A DNA stretch of 64,000 nucleotides from Rhodococcus sp. HNM0563 (GTDB lineage Bacteria > Actinomycetota > Actinomycetes > Mycobacteriales > Mycobacteriaceae). Below are positions 36,404 through 44,896 of this stretch, one piece after another. Location: assembly GCF_012726195.1 (NCBI RefSeq), contig NZ_JAASAF010000015.1, positions 1 through 64,000 on the forward strand. The letters run 5' to 3'. The stretch's first letter is position 1. Every line of letters starts with the position of its first letter. A program made the position numbers and the translations under genes. Below the pieces are notes generated by a model. That model was not told the origin of the DNA. It ran no database searches and saw only the letters and a list, made by a program, of their open reading frames with translations.

Positions 36404-37030
36404 ATGGACACGCGTGAGGATCAGGTCTCCGGCGACACCGGGTCGTGGCGACACTACGGCCCGGTGTCGCTACCGAAACCTCTGGCTGCCGCACTCGAAG
36501 CGTTTGCCGAGCGAGGCTACGACGGCACCTCCATCCGGGAGATCGCCGCGCGCGCGGAACTCTCCGTCCCCGGTCTCTATCACCACTACCCGTCGAAGCA
36601 GGCGCTCCTGGTGTCGCTGACGACGGCCGTGATGAACGAGTTGCTCGACCGCAGTCGGCGTGCCCTCGCGGAGGCCGGACCGACCCCGTCCGAGCGGTTC
36701 GACGCGGTGGTCGAGTCGCTGCTGCGGTTCCACATGTTCCGCCGCGACCAGGCATTCGTCGCTTCCACCGAGATGCGCAGCATGGAGGCCGGGAGTCGCG
36801 AGGCATACGTCGCGTTGCGCGACGAGCAGCAGCGCATGATCGACGAGATCATCGAGGCAGGGGTCGAGTCGGGCGAGTTCACGACGCCGTTTCCCAGGGA
36901 TGCGGGACGCGCGGTGGCGACGATGTGCATCGGGGTGGCCGATTGGTATCGCCCGGACGGCGCGCTCACCCCGGATGAGCTCGTCCAGCGGAATCTCGCA
37001 ATTGCCCGCAGTGCTGTAGGGGCGAGCTGA
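36404..37030 (+). CDS. TetR-family regulator
   Basis: 208 residues. The helix-turn-helix is AFAERGYDGTSIREIAARAELSVPGLYHHYPSKQALL. The ligand domain begins with NELLDRSRRALAEAG. ATG 36404 has no ribosome binding site but TACCGT (36391-36396) lies seven bases upstream, so a leaderless transcript is likely; GTG 36395 and ATG 36398 are alternatives. It precedes the acyl-CoA dehydrogenase operon by 88 bp in the same direction, so it likely controls acyl-CoA metabolism. Confidence 0.85.
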   Translation: MDTREDQVSGDTGSWRHYGPVSLPKPLAAALEAFAERGYDGTSIREIAARAELSVPGLYHHYPSKQALLVSLTTAVMNELLDRSRRALAEAGPTPSERFDAVVESLLRFHMFRRDQAFVASTEMRSMEAGSREAYVALRDEQQRMIDEIIEAGVESGEFTTPFPRDAGRAVATMCIGVADWYRPDGALTPDELVQRNLAIARSAVGAS

Positions 37031-37118
37031 GCGTCGTCTCGTCTTGACCGGACGGCGCGTGTATGTCACCGTATCCAAAACCGAGCGATCGATCGGTCGG
37101 TGTGGAGAGGGAGTGATC

Positions 37119-38336
37119 ATGGCAGTCGATCTGTCGTATTCGGATCAGGTAACCGGCCTGGTCGCGAAGACCGAAGCATTCATCCGCGACCACGTGTTGC
37201 CCATCGAGGACGCCAACGGTGGTGACATCACCGCTGCGGGCGGCGATGCCGTCCGTTCGGACCTGCAGAAGGCCGCCAAGGATGCGGGGGTCTTTGCACC
37301 CCACGCCCCCATCGAGTACGGCGGGCACGGTCTCGGCATGTCCGACCGCGCACCCGTCTTCGAAGCCGCGGGCTACTCGCTGTTCGGACCCACCGCGCTG
37401 AACATCGCCGCGCCCGACGAGGGCAACGTGCACATGCTTGCGCACATCGCGAGCGACGAACAAAAGCAGCAGTTCCTCGCCCCGCTCGCGGCGGGCGATG
37501 TCCGATCCGCGTTCGCGATGACCGAACCCGCCCCCGGCGCAGGCGCCGACCCCAACGCGCTCAACACCCGCGCCGAGAAGGTCTCGGGTGGATGGAAGAT
37601 CAACGGCCGCAAGCACTTCATCACCGGTGCTGATGGTGCCGGCTTCTTCATCATCATGGCGCGCACGTCCGGTGAGCCCGGCCAACGCGGCGGCGCCACC
37701 ATGTTCCTGGCCCCGGCGGACACCTCGGGTCTGACGGTCGGCAGGCACATCGGCACCCTCGACAAGTCCATGCTCGGCGGCCACTGCGAGGTGACGTTCG
37801 AGGATCTGTTCGTCCCCGACTCCGCCGTGCTCGGTGAAGTCGACCAGGGCTTCGCCTACGCACAGGTCCGGCTGGGCCCGGCGCGCATGACCCACGTGAT
37901 GCGCTGGCTCGGCGCTGCCCGCCGCGGTCACGACGTCGCTGTCGGATACGTCTCCGAGCGCGAAGGCTTCGGCTCGAAGCTCGGTGACCTCGGCATGATC
38001 CAGAAGATGGTTGCCGACAACGAGATCGACATCGCCGCCACCCGTGCTTTGCTCACGCAGGCATGCTGGGAGCTCGACCAGGGCTCGCACGCCGCCAACG
38101 CCACCTCCATCGCCAAGACCTTCGCGGCCGAGGCGATCTTCCGGATCGTCGATCGCTCGGTGCAGATGTGCGGCGGTCTCGGCGTATCGGAAGATCTTCC
38201 GCTCGCCCGTCTCTCGCGTGAAGTCCGACCCTTCCGGGTGTACGACGGACCCTCCGAGGTGCACCGCTGGGCAATCGCCAAGCGCACCGTCGGCGCCGCT
38301 CGCAAGGCTGCTGCTGCAAAGGCGACCACGTCATGA
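37119..38336 (+). CDS. acyl-CoA dehydrogenase
   Basis: 405 residues. Family motifs: FAMTEPAPGAGADP (flavin and substrate binding), GWKINGRKHFITGADGAG, then ADNEIDIAATRALLTQACW in the C-terminal helical bundle and QMCGGLGVSEDLPLARLSREVRPFRVYDGPSEV near the end. It introduces an alpha-beta double bond into an acyl-CoA with transfer of electrons to ETF. GAGAGGGAG precedes ATG 37119. Overlap with the next gene (ATGA) shows co-translation. Confidence 0.9.
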   Translation: MAVDLSYSDQVTGLVAKTEAFIRDHVLPIEDANGGDITAAGGDAVRSDLQKAAKDAGVFAPHAPIEYGGHGLGMSDRAPVFEAAGYSLFGPTALNIAAPDEGNVHMLAHIASDEQKQQFLAPLAAGDVRSAFAMTEPAPGAGADPNALNTRAEKVSGGWKINGRKHFITGADGAGFFIIMARTSGEPGQRGGATMFLAPADTSGLTVGRHIGTLDKSMLGGHCEVTFEDLFVPDSAVLGEVDQGFAYAQVRLGPARMTHVMRWLGAARRGHDVAVGYVSEREGFGSKLGDLGMIQKMVADNEIDIAATRALLTQACWELDQGSHAANATSIAKTFAAEAIFRIVDRSVQMCGGLGVSEDLPLARLSREVRPFRVYDGPSEVHRWAIAKRTVGAARKAAAAKATTS

Positions 38337-39364
38337 CCACGGTGCACCACGAAGGACTCGATCTTCCCGCGCTCCAACGATTCCTGTCGGAATCCGGTGT
38401 CGCTGTCGACGGTGAACTGCGTGCGGAACTCATCGCAGGCGGCAAATCCAACCTCACCTACGGCATCTTCGACGACACATCGAAGTGGGTACTCCGCCGT
38501 CCTCCCACCGCCGGCCTGACCCCGTCCGCACACGACGTGGCCCGTGAATTCCGCATCACGTCCGCGCTGCAGGACAGCGGAGTGCCGGTAGCGCGGACGA
38601 TCGCGTTGTGCGAGGACGATGCAGTGATGGGCGCACCGTTCACCGTCGTCGAGCATGTCGACGGACGTGTCATCCGCAGCAAGGACGACCTCGACACCAT
38701 GACCGACGACGAGATCGCCCGTTGTACCGACGAACTCGTCCGCGTCATCGCAGCTTTGCACAATGTCGACTTCAGTGCCGTCGGGCTGGGTGAACTCGGC
38801 CGCCCCGACGGGTACGTCACACGGCAGGTGAAGCTGTGGGCGAGCCAGTGGGGCAGGGTCAAGACCCGTGAACTTCCGGACATCGAACGTCTGCATGCGT
38901 CACTCGCCGATTCGATACCCGAGTCGCCCGCGCCGTCGATCGTGCACGGCGACTACCGCATCGACAACACCATCCTCGACCGGAACGACGTCGGAAAGAT
39001 TGCGGCAGTGGTGGACTGGGAACTGTCGACGCTCGGCGACCCGCTCACCGACCTCGCGCTGATGTGCGTGTATCGGCATCCGGCACTCGACGATGTGCTC
39101 GGATTCCCTGCCGCGTGGACGAGTCCGCGCCTGCCCGCCGATGACGATCTGGTCCAGCGATACGCGGTGGCGTCGGGTCGTGACATCGCGCACTGGGACT
39201 TCTACATGGGGCTCGCGTACTTCAAGCTCGCCGTGATCGCCGAAGGCATCAACCACCGGTGGCGTGTCGGCGCGACCGTAGGAGACGGGTTCGACAAGGC
39301 AGGCGAAGCAGTTCCCGCCCTCGTCGCAGCCGGTCTCGACGCAATGAAGGGAGCAGCCTCGTGA
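38333..39364 (+). CDS. phosphotransferase-family protein (ACAD10/11 kinase-domain-like)
   Basis: 343 residues with the aminoglycoside-phosphotransferase fold: the nucleotide loop near LIAGGKSNLTYGI, the catalytic IVHGDYRIDNTIL and the metal-binding AAVVDWELSTLGDPLTDLALM. In ACAD10/11 this domain is fused to an acyl-CoA dehydrogenase domain and phosphorylates 4-hydroxyacyl-CoAs; here the two are separate overlapping genes (inference from the family). That suggests the operon handles hydroxy fatty acids or lactone-derived acids. Confidence 0.8.
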   Translation: MTTVHHEGLDLPALQRFLSESGVAVDGELRAELIAGGKSNLTYGIFDDTSKWVLRRPPTAGLTPSAHDVAREFRITSALQDSGVPVARTIALCEDDAVMGAPFTVVEHVDGRVIRSKDDLDTMTDDEIARCTDELVRVIAALHNVDFSAVGLGELGRPDGYVTRQVKLWASQWGRVKTRELPDIERLHASLADSIPESPAPSIVHGDYRIDNTILDRNDVGKIAAVVDWELSTLGDPLTDLALMCVYRHPALDDVLGFPAAWTSPRLPADDDLVQRYAVASGRDIAHWDFYMGLAYFKLAVIAEGINHRWRVGATVGDGFDKAGEAVPALVAAGLDAMKGAAS

Positions 39365-40098
39365 CGGCGAGTGCACTGGTGACCGGGGCGTCACGCGGTA
39401 TCGGGTTCGGCGTCGCGGTGAGGCTCGCAGAGCAGGGCTACGCCCTCACGATCTCGGCGCGCGACGAGGAGCGGCTCGAGAAGGCCGCAGGCCGACTGCG
39501 CGAGGCGGGTGCGCCCGAAGTGCGCGCGGTCGCCGCCGATCTCGCCGATCCCGAAGTGGCGGCACGAGTGGTCGGTGCGCACGAGGAATCGTTCGGCACG
39601 ATGCGGGCACTGATCCTCAACGCCGGTGTCGGCACCGCGGGCGCGATCGCAGAATTTCCGGCACGGCGCTTCGACAAGACACTCGCGGTGAACCTCGCCG
39701 CACCGTTCGCGCTACTCCAGGCATCGCTGCCGCTGCTGCGGGCCGCCGCGGCAGCAGACCCTGCCCGAGGCGCGAAAGTGGTGGCCTTGTCCTCCATCAC
39801 CGGCGTGTATGCCGAGGCCGGTCTCGCGGCGTACGGAGCGACGAAGGCGGCGCTGATCTCCCTGGTGGAGACCCTCAATCTCGAAGAGTCCGGCAACGGT
39901 GTCGCCGCGTCGGCGATCGCACCGGCGTACGTCGACACCGACATGTCGGATTGGATCAAGGAGAAGATCCCCGCAGAGACGATGCTCGAGGTGAACGACG
40001 TCGTCGAACTGGTCGACGCGCTGCTCAAGTTGTCGTCGCGGGCGGTGCTGCCGAGGCTGGTGCTCAGCCGCGCGGGAGCGAGCATGTACGAGGCCTGA
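39361..40098 (+). CDS. short-chain dehydrogenase/reductase (SDR)
   Basis: 245 residues. It has TGASRGIGFGVA (cofactor loop), LILNAGVG (NNAG variant), the catalytic Ser in ALSSITG and the YGATK pair. GTG 39361 overlaps the kinase-like gene's stop (GTGA). As third gene of the TetR-acyl-CoA dehydrogenase operon it probably oxidises a hydroxyl intermediate or reduces a ketone. The operon ends at the strong hairpin immediately downstream. Confidence 0.88.
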   Translation: MTASALVTGASRGIGFGVAVRLAEQGYALTISARDEERLEKAAGRLREAGAPEVRAVAADLADPEVAARVVGAHEESFGTMRALILNAGVGTAGAIAEFPARRFDKTLAVNLAAPFALLQASLPLLRAAAAADPARGAKVVALSSITGVYAEAGLAAYGATKAALISLVETLNLEESGNGVAASAIAPAYVDTDMSDWIKEKIPAETMLEVNDVVELVDALLKLSSRAVLPRLVLSRAGASMYEA

Positions 40099-40114
40099 CG
40101 GCCCCTGCGGTTGT

Positions 40115-40165
40115 GACCGAACGTCACCTTCATGCAGTTCAACGGCATGAAGGTGACGTTCGGTC
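40115..40165. terminator. perfect 21-bp bidirectional terminator hairpin
   Basis: Bases 40115-40135 (beginning GACCGAACGTCACC) pair without mismatch with 40145-40165, with a nine-base loop. It lies in the 77-bp gap between two convergent genes, so it should stop transcripts from both. No U-tract is present. Confidence 0.85.
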
Positions 40166-40175
40166 GATGAGGGCG

Positions 40176-40775
40176 TCAGTCGTCCTGGGCCTTGTCTTCG
40201 CCGCGGCGGAACAGGAAATTGAAGCCGGGCATTCCGGTGATGGCCTGACGCACGTCCTTGGCGACCTCGAGCAGTTCGTGAAGTTCCGGTCCGACGGTCT
40301 CAAGGGTCGCGAGGACCGGCATCAGGCCGACCATTCGCTGGGAGAGTTCCGGGAACTGATCGAGCATCAGAATCGCCGCGCGCACTTCGTCGGGCGACAA
40401 CTCGTCGAGGAATTGCGACGCCAGTGGTGCCGCCTGCTTCGCGAGCGGCGCGTAGGTATCGAGCAGTTCCCCCGCGACGTCGGTGCTGGCACCCGCCGAC
40501 TCGATGACCTGCTTGGCGTGGGCAGCGGTAGCCGCGGCTTCCTCGACGACCTGTGTCGTCGACTCGATCACCGCGGCAGCGCGGGAGACGGCCGCGGCAG
40601 CGTCGGTGACGACGCCGTCCACTCGTGCCACGAGTGTTTCGGCGGTGTCGAGCAGGGCTTCGACCCGCCCGGGGACCGATACGGCGAACAGGACGGTGTC
40701 GGCGGTGCGGTCGACGAGAGCGCGAGCCATCCCGGCGGCCGGTCCGACGAGGGGCAATGCGGGCAGCGAGATCAT
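40176..40775 (-). CDS. Ala-rich amphipathic protein, unknown
   Basis: 199 residues. It starts with a hydrophobic stretch (MISLPALPLVGPAAGMARAL) and then a long alanine-rich, predicted helical region (about 30-110, for example VTDAAAAVSRAAAVIESTTQVVEEAA) that could form a coiled coil or a membrane-surface helix. The C-terminus (LSPDEVRAAILMLDQFPELSQRM...) is more ordered. Similar proteins occur across Rhodococcus and Gordonia, but I know no function. It is not related in an obvious way to the repair operon that begins 94 bp away on the other strand. Confidence 0.7.
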   Translation of the reverse strand: MISLPALPLVGPAAGMARALVDRTADTVLFAVSVPGRVEALLDTAETLVARVDGVVTDAAAAVSRAAAVIESTTQVVEEAAATAAHAKQVIESAGASTDVAGELLDTYAPLAKQAAPLASQFLDELSPDEVRAAILMLDQFPELSQRMVGLMPVLATLETVGPELHELLEVAKDVRQAITGMPGFNFLFRRGEDKAQDD

Positions 40776-40868
40776 CCGCTCATAGTGCAGGAACGAGCCA
40801 CCTCACGTTTTCACCACCCTGTGCGTCTACCCCATGTAGACCCCGCACCGGATGGAAGGATCGAAGCC

Positions 40869-41372
40869 GTGACTGCATCACGTACCCACACCGTGATCGA
40901 CTCGCCGATCGGCGAGCTGACCCTCGTGAACACCGACGGCGTGCTGTCGGGCCTCTACATGCCTGATCACCACCCTGCTCCGGATCGCAACAGCTTCGGA
41001 CCGCAGAGCGCTGCCGGGTTCGAGGACGCCACCGGCCAGCTCCGCGAATACTTCGACGGCACACGCACGGCTTTCACGATCCCGCTGGCGCCTGCGGGTA
41101 CCGAGTTCCAGCGCACAGTGTGGGCAGCGCTCCTGGCCATCGAATTCGGCACCACCTCGACCTACGGGGAAGTGGCGGCCGCGATCGGCCGGCCCACCGC
41201 GGTCCGCGCCGTCGCCGCGGCCAACGCACGGAATCCGCTGAGCATCGTTGTTCCGTGCCATCGCGTCATCGGCAGCAGCGGCAAGCTCACCGGGTACGCC
41301 GGGGGAGTGGAACGCAAACTGTTCCTCCTCGAGCAGGAGAAGCGGATAGCCCATGCCCCCACGCCGGCCTGA
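40869..41372 (+). CDS. ogt: methylated-DNA-protein-cysteine methyltransferase (first copy)
   Basis: 167 residues. The active site PCHRV has the acceptor Cys130; the DNA-binding helix is TSTYGEVAAAIGRPTAVRAVAAANARNP, and GYAGGVERKLFLLEQE closes the domain. It removes alkyl groups from O6-alkylguanine by suicidal transfer to its cysteine. The GTG start at 40869 has GGAAGGA at good spacing. It is the first gene of a four-gene overlapping alkylation-repair operon: its last 20 bases contain the start of the sigma factor gene. Confidence 0.92.
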   Translation: MTASRTHTVIDSPIGELTLVNTDGVLSGLYMPDHHPAPDRNSFGPQSAAGFEDATGQLREYFDGTRTAFTIPLAPAGTEFQRTVWAALLAIEFGTTSTYGEVAAAIGRPTAVRAVAAANARNPLSIVVPCHRVIGSSGKLTGYAGGVERKLFLLEQEKRIAHAPTPA

Positions 41373-41862
41373 GGCACATCTGCCACCGTTCGAACGGGTC
41401 GTGGCCGAGCACGGTGCGACGGTGCTGCGAGTGTGTCGCGCTATGCTCAGCGCCGCCGACGCCGACGACGCATGGTCGGAGACGTTCCTCGCGGCACTGC
41501 GTGCGTACCCGGATCTGAAGCCGGGCGCCAACCTCGAGGCGTGGCTCGTGACCATCGCGCACCGCAAGGCCATCGATGTCCACCGCGTCCACGGGCGGAC
41601 ACCGATACCTACCGAGGTGCTACCCGAGCGGGCATCGACCACCGACCTTCCCGGCACCGGCGACGACGAACTGTGGGGCGAGGTTGCGGCCCTGCCGTTC
41701 ACCCAGCGCGCCGCGCTGGTCTACCACTACATCGGCGGACTGCGGTACGCGGAAATCGGTGAACTGCTGGGCAACACCGCAGAAGCTGCACGTCGTGCCG
41801 CATCCGACGGCCGCGCAGCATTGCGTCGTCACTACAGCACTGAGACAGGGAGCGTGTCATGA
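41353..41862 (+). CDS. ECF-type RNA polymerase sigma factor in repair operon
   Basis: 169 residues. Region 2 is seen in FERVVAEHGATVLRVCRAML...AWSETFLAALRAYPDL...AWLVTIAHRKAIDVHR; region 4 is ALPFTQRAALVYHYIGGLRYAEIGELLGNTAEAARRAASDGRAALRRH. Both are complete but the linker is short, as in the smallest ECF factors. No anti-sigma gene is adjacent: upstream (20-base overlap) and downstream (ATGA overlap) are methyltransferases. The tight coupling suggests the sigma factor drives its own operon or other repair genes in response to alkylation (inference). Confidence 0.88.
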   Translation: MPPRRPEAHLPPFERVVAEHGATVLRVCRAMLSAADADDAWSETFLAALRAYPDLKPGANLEAWLVTIAHRKAIDVHRVHGRTPIPTEVLPERASTTDLPGTGDDELWGEVAALPFTQRAALVYHYIGGLRYAEIGELLGNTAEAARRAASDGRAALRRHYSTETGSVS

Positions 41863-42446
41863 CCTTTCCGACGCCACCGGTCGCGAAGTCCGATCTTGCG
41901 TGGCTGCATCGACAACTCACGATCGATGCCGAAGTCGCCGGTCTCCTCGACGTTGCCTACCGGATCGTCGATTCGGCGGTCGGTCCGCTGCTGCTCGCTG
42001 CGACCGAGGCCGGACTCGTTCGGGTCGCGTATGTCGCCGACGGACAGGACGACGTGCTGGAAGACCTCGCGGCGCGGATCAGCCCTCGCATCCTCGAAGC
42101 GCCGGGACGACTCGACGTCGTGGCGACGCAGCTCGACGAGTACTTCGAGGGCAGACGCGCATCGTTCGATCTGCCGCTCGACCTCCGGCTCGCCACCGGG
42201 TTCCGGCGCGACGTGATCACGCACCTCCCCGACATCGCATACGGGCACACCGCCAGCTACGCCGAAGTGGCGGCGGCGGCAGGAAGCCCGAGGGCTGTGC
42301 GTGCAGTGGGTACGGCCTGCGCGAAAAACCCTCTGCCCGTGGTTGTTCCTTGTCATCGGGTGGTGCGCAGCGACGGCGGGATCGGGCAGTACGCCGGGGG
42401 CGTCGAGGCGAAACGGATCTTGCTGAGTCTCGAGACGGCGGCGTGA
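41859..42446 (+). CDS. ogt: methylated-DNA-protein-cysteine methyltransferase with N-terminal extension
   Basis: 195 residues. The catalytic PCHRV is intact (Cys165), with the DNA helix TASYAEVAAAAGSPRAVRAVGTACAKNP. Compared with the first copy it has about 34 extra residues in front (including WLHRQLTIDAEVAGLLDVAYRIVDS), predicted helical. The start overlaps the sigma gene stop (ATGA). In E. coli Ada an alkylated cysteine turns the protein into a transcription activator; a methyltransferase coupled to a sigma factor could be the analogous sensor, but this is hypothesis. Confidence 0.9.
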   Translation: MTFPTPPVAKSDLAWLHRQLTIDAEVAGLLDVAYRIVDSAVGPLLLAATEAGLVRVAYVADGQDDVLEDLAARISPRILEAPGRLDVVATQLDEYFEGRRASFDLPLDLRLATGFRRDVITHLPDIAYGHTASYAEVAAAAGSPRAVRAVGTACAKNPLPVVVPCHRVVRSDGGIGQYAGGVEAKRILLSLETAA

Positions 42447-43354
42447 CCACTCTGCGTCTGCCATTGGTGCCGCCGTTCGCCGTGTCGGCGATGCTCGACG
42501 CACTGCGGAGTCACACCGTCGCAGGACACGAACGGCACGACGCTCAGACCCGCACCCACAGCCGTGCGGTCCGGGGTCGTGGAGGGCCCGCGGTCGTGTC
42601 GGTGACGTTCGAGAACGATCCGGACGCCGCGTATGTCACCGCGTGGATCGACGCTACCGACGACCGCGATGTGCCCGAGCTCGAACAGTGCATCCGCACC
42701 TGGCTGGACCTCGACGCCGCATCGACCGCGATCGACGCGGCGTTGGGTGCAGATCCGTTGTTGGCACCGTTCATCGCAGCCCGGCCCGGCCTTCGCGTGC
42801 TCGGCAGCACCGACTGGTTCGCGACTGCCGTGCAGACAGTGGTCGGGCAACAAGTGAGCCTCGCGGCCGGCGCGACGTTCGCGACGAGGCTCGTTGCAGC
42901 ATACGGCGAAAACGTTTCCGACGGGCTGCGGTGTTTCCCGACGGCGCAGCGTCTCGCAGGTATCGATCCCGACGAACTGAAGACGACGGTGCGTATCACG
43001 GGGGTGCGCTCACGCACGGTGCATGCGCTGGCGAACGCTGCTGCCAATGGACTCGACCCGGTTTCGGGTCCCGAATTTCGTGCCGATCTACTCGCGCTGC
43101 CGGGAATCGGACCGTGGACGGTCGACTACCTGTCGTTGAGGGCCCTCGGCGACCGCGACGCGTTTCCCTCCGGCGACCTCGTGCTGCGTCGAGCGTTGGG
43201 AGGTATCTCCGCCGGTGAGGCAACCGCGCGCGCCGAAACCTGGCGGCCGTGGCGCGCTTACGCCGTGTCTCACCTGTGGACGCACGCGGCCTATACGACG
43301 TCCCGTACATCCTCGTCCCCGGCGGCGGCCTCGTCGTCCGACTCGTCGGCGTAA
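42443..43354 (+). CDS. alkA: DNA-3-methyladenine glycosylase (AlkA type)
   Basis: 303 residues. An AlkA N-terminal domain (TTLRLPLVPPFAVSAMLDAL...GHERHD) precedes the helix-hairpin-helix glycosylase: LLALPGIGPWTVDYLSLRAL and the catalytic aspartate in FPSGDLVLRR (Asp245). It excises alkylated bases. GTG 42443 overlaps the preceding stop (GTGA). The last 64 bases overlap the convergent polymerase-like gene and encode a serine/alanine-rich tail (SSSPAAASSSDSS) not usual for the family. AlkA fused to Ada is common in actinobacteria; here the parts are separate genes. Confidence 0.9.
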   Translation: MTTLRLPLVPPFAVSAMLDALRSHTVAGHERHDAQTRTHSRAVRGRGGPAVVSVTFENDPDAAYVTAWIDATDDRDVPELEQCIRTWLDLDAASTAIDAALGADPLLAPFIAARPGLRVLGSTDWFATAVQTVVGQQVSLAAGATFATRLVAAYGENVSDGLRCFPTAQRLAGIDPDELKTTVRITGVRSRTVHALANAAANGLDPVSGPEFRADLLALPGIGPWTVDYLSLRALGDRDAFPSGDLVLRRALGGISAGEATARAETWRPWRAYAVSHLWTHAAYTTSRTSSSPAAASSSDSSA

Positions 43355-44892
43355 CAGGCACGGACCGACGTCGACATGGGAAACCGAACCTCGGTGTCGC
43401 CGAACATCAACCGAGTCGCCGCCTCGACCGAAGCTTCGATGTGCGCGACCGCGGCATCGGGGTTCCGGGTGTGTACCACCACCTCGTCGTGCTGGAAGAA
43501 CACGAGTTCTCCGTCGCGACCGTCCGGAGCCGCCGCGAGCCGGCGACGAACCTCTGCCAGCACACACAGCGCCCACTCTGCCGCCGTGGCCTGGACGACG
43601 AAATTCCGGGTGAATCGTCCGCGTGCGCGCACATCCCCGTGCGAGTGAAATCCGGGTTCTACTGGGGGACAGGCACGCCCGAGCCATGACTGCACCACCT
43701 CTCCGCGTTCCCCGGCGCGGGCCGCGCGTTCGACGAACTCCACTGCATCGGGAAAGCTCTTGCGCAGCACTGTCAGCAGCGCACGGGAATCTCCGGAGGT
43801 TGCGCCGTACAGGACACCGAGCACCGCGACCTTCGCTTTCGCGCGGTCGCCGCCGAACGCGGTGGCCGCCACCGGGGCGTAGAGGTCATCGCTTCCTGCT
43901 GCTGCGACCATGCGGGGATCTGCCGACATGGCAGCGAGGATGCGGGGTTCGAGCTGCCCGGCGTCGGCGATGACAAAGGTATGCCCGGGGTCGGCGATCA
44001 CGCTCGACCGCAATGCTTTGGGGATCTGCAGGGCGCCGCCGCCGCGGCTTGCCCACCGTCCGGAGACCACAGCTCCCGGCACGTAGACGGGGCGGAAGCG
44101 GTTGTCGTGTACCCAGGTGTCGAGCCAACTCCACCCGTTGGTGCTGTACAGCTTCGACAGGTCGCGGTGCCGCAGCAGCAACGGCACTGCGGGATGGTCG
44201 AGTTCACGCAGCACGTACTTGCGGGTCGACGCGATTTCGATGCCCTCGCGGCGGAACGCGTCGAGCACCTCGACGTGCGACGCCGGATTCACAGCCCGAC
44301 CGAACACGAGCTGGATCTCCGCGACCACCTCGGCGATCCGCGAGGGAAGTTCATAGCCGAGTGGACGTCGACCGAGGGTGCGTTCGAGCAGTGCACGGTG
44401 CGCGTCGGCGGAGAAAGGCAGCCCGCTGACGCCCATTTCTGCGGCAGTGAGCGTGCCCGCGGATTCTGCTGCCACCAGCAGATCGAGGCGACGATCGACG
44501 ACTGTGCGGCGTCGCTGCTCGACGAATCGCTCGATCACGGCGGCGATGTCGGTGGCGGGTGCCGCGTCGAACAGCCCCGGCCGTTCATCGGCCGGTTCCT
44601 CCATGGGTTCCGGTGGGATGCCGTCACGCGTATTCAGGATCGCAGCGGTGGTCGCGAGGTCGTGACATCGCTGCACCCGCACACCGGCGCGCAGCAGACC
44701 GGGGTACACGGTGGCAGTGGAAGTCCACACCCAGCGCGGGCTGCGGGTCGATTCGATTTCCGCGACGGTCGCGGCCAGATCGCGACAGTCTCGCGTGTCG
44801 CTCACCGGAGTGCCCGCGTCGTCGACCAGTGCGATGGTGCCGCCGCGTACACCCCCGCTCTCGGAGGGATGGGGAACGACGACGGCACGCAC
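43291..44892 (-). CDS. bifunctional 3'-5' exonuclease/DNA polymerase-like protein (family A)
   Basis: 533 residues, much shorter than Pol I (about 900). The C-terminal polymerase motifs are visible: motif A TFVIADAGQLEPRILAAMS, motif B with KAKVAVLGVLYGATSG and motif C LVFFQHDEVVVHT with the catalytic HDE. The N-terminal third is a degenerate exonuclease-like domain (VDDAGTPVSDTRDCRDLA, LATTAAILNTRDG). The 5' nuclease domain is absent. This is the actinobacterial short PolA paralogue of unknown role. It overlaps alkA tail-to-tail by 64 bp and might belong to repair synthesis (inference). Confidence 0.85.
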   Translation of the reverse strand: MRAVVVPHPSESGGVRGGTIALVDDAGTPVSDTRDCRDLAATVAEIESTRSPRWVWTSTATVYPGLLRAGVRVQRCHDLATTAAILNTRDGIPPEPMEEPADERPGLFDAAPATDIAAVIERFVEQRRRTVVDRRLDLLVAAESAGTLTAAEMGVSGLPFSADAHRALLERTLGRRPLGYELPSRIAEVVAEIQLVFGRAVNPASHVEVLDAFRREGIEIASTRKYVLRELDHPAVPLLLRHRDLSKLYSTNGWSWLDTWVHDNRFRPVYVPGAVVSGRWASRGGGALQIPKALRSSVIADPGHTFVIADAGQLEPRILAAMSADPRMVAAAGSDDLYAPVAATAFGGDRAKAKVAVLGVLYGATSGDSRALLTVLRKSFPDAVEFVERAARAGERGEVVQSWLGRACPPVEPGFHSHGDVRARGRFTRNFVVQATAAEWALCVLAEVRRRLAAAPDGRDGELVFFQHDEVVVHTRNPDAAVAHIEASVEAATRLMFGDTEVRFPMSTSVRACYADESDDEAAAGDEDVRDVV

Positions 44893-44896
44893 CGAC

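Noticed and set aside
35390-36454. 354-codon minus-strand open frame
   Set aside because: Shadow of the alcohol dehydrogenase; composition dominated by Arg, Asp and Val.
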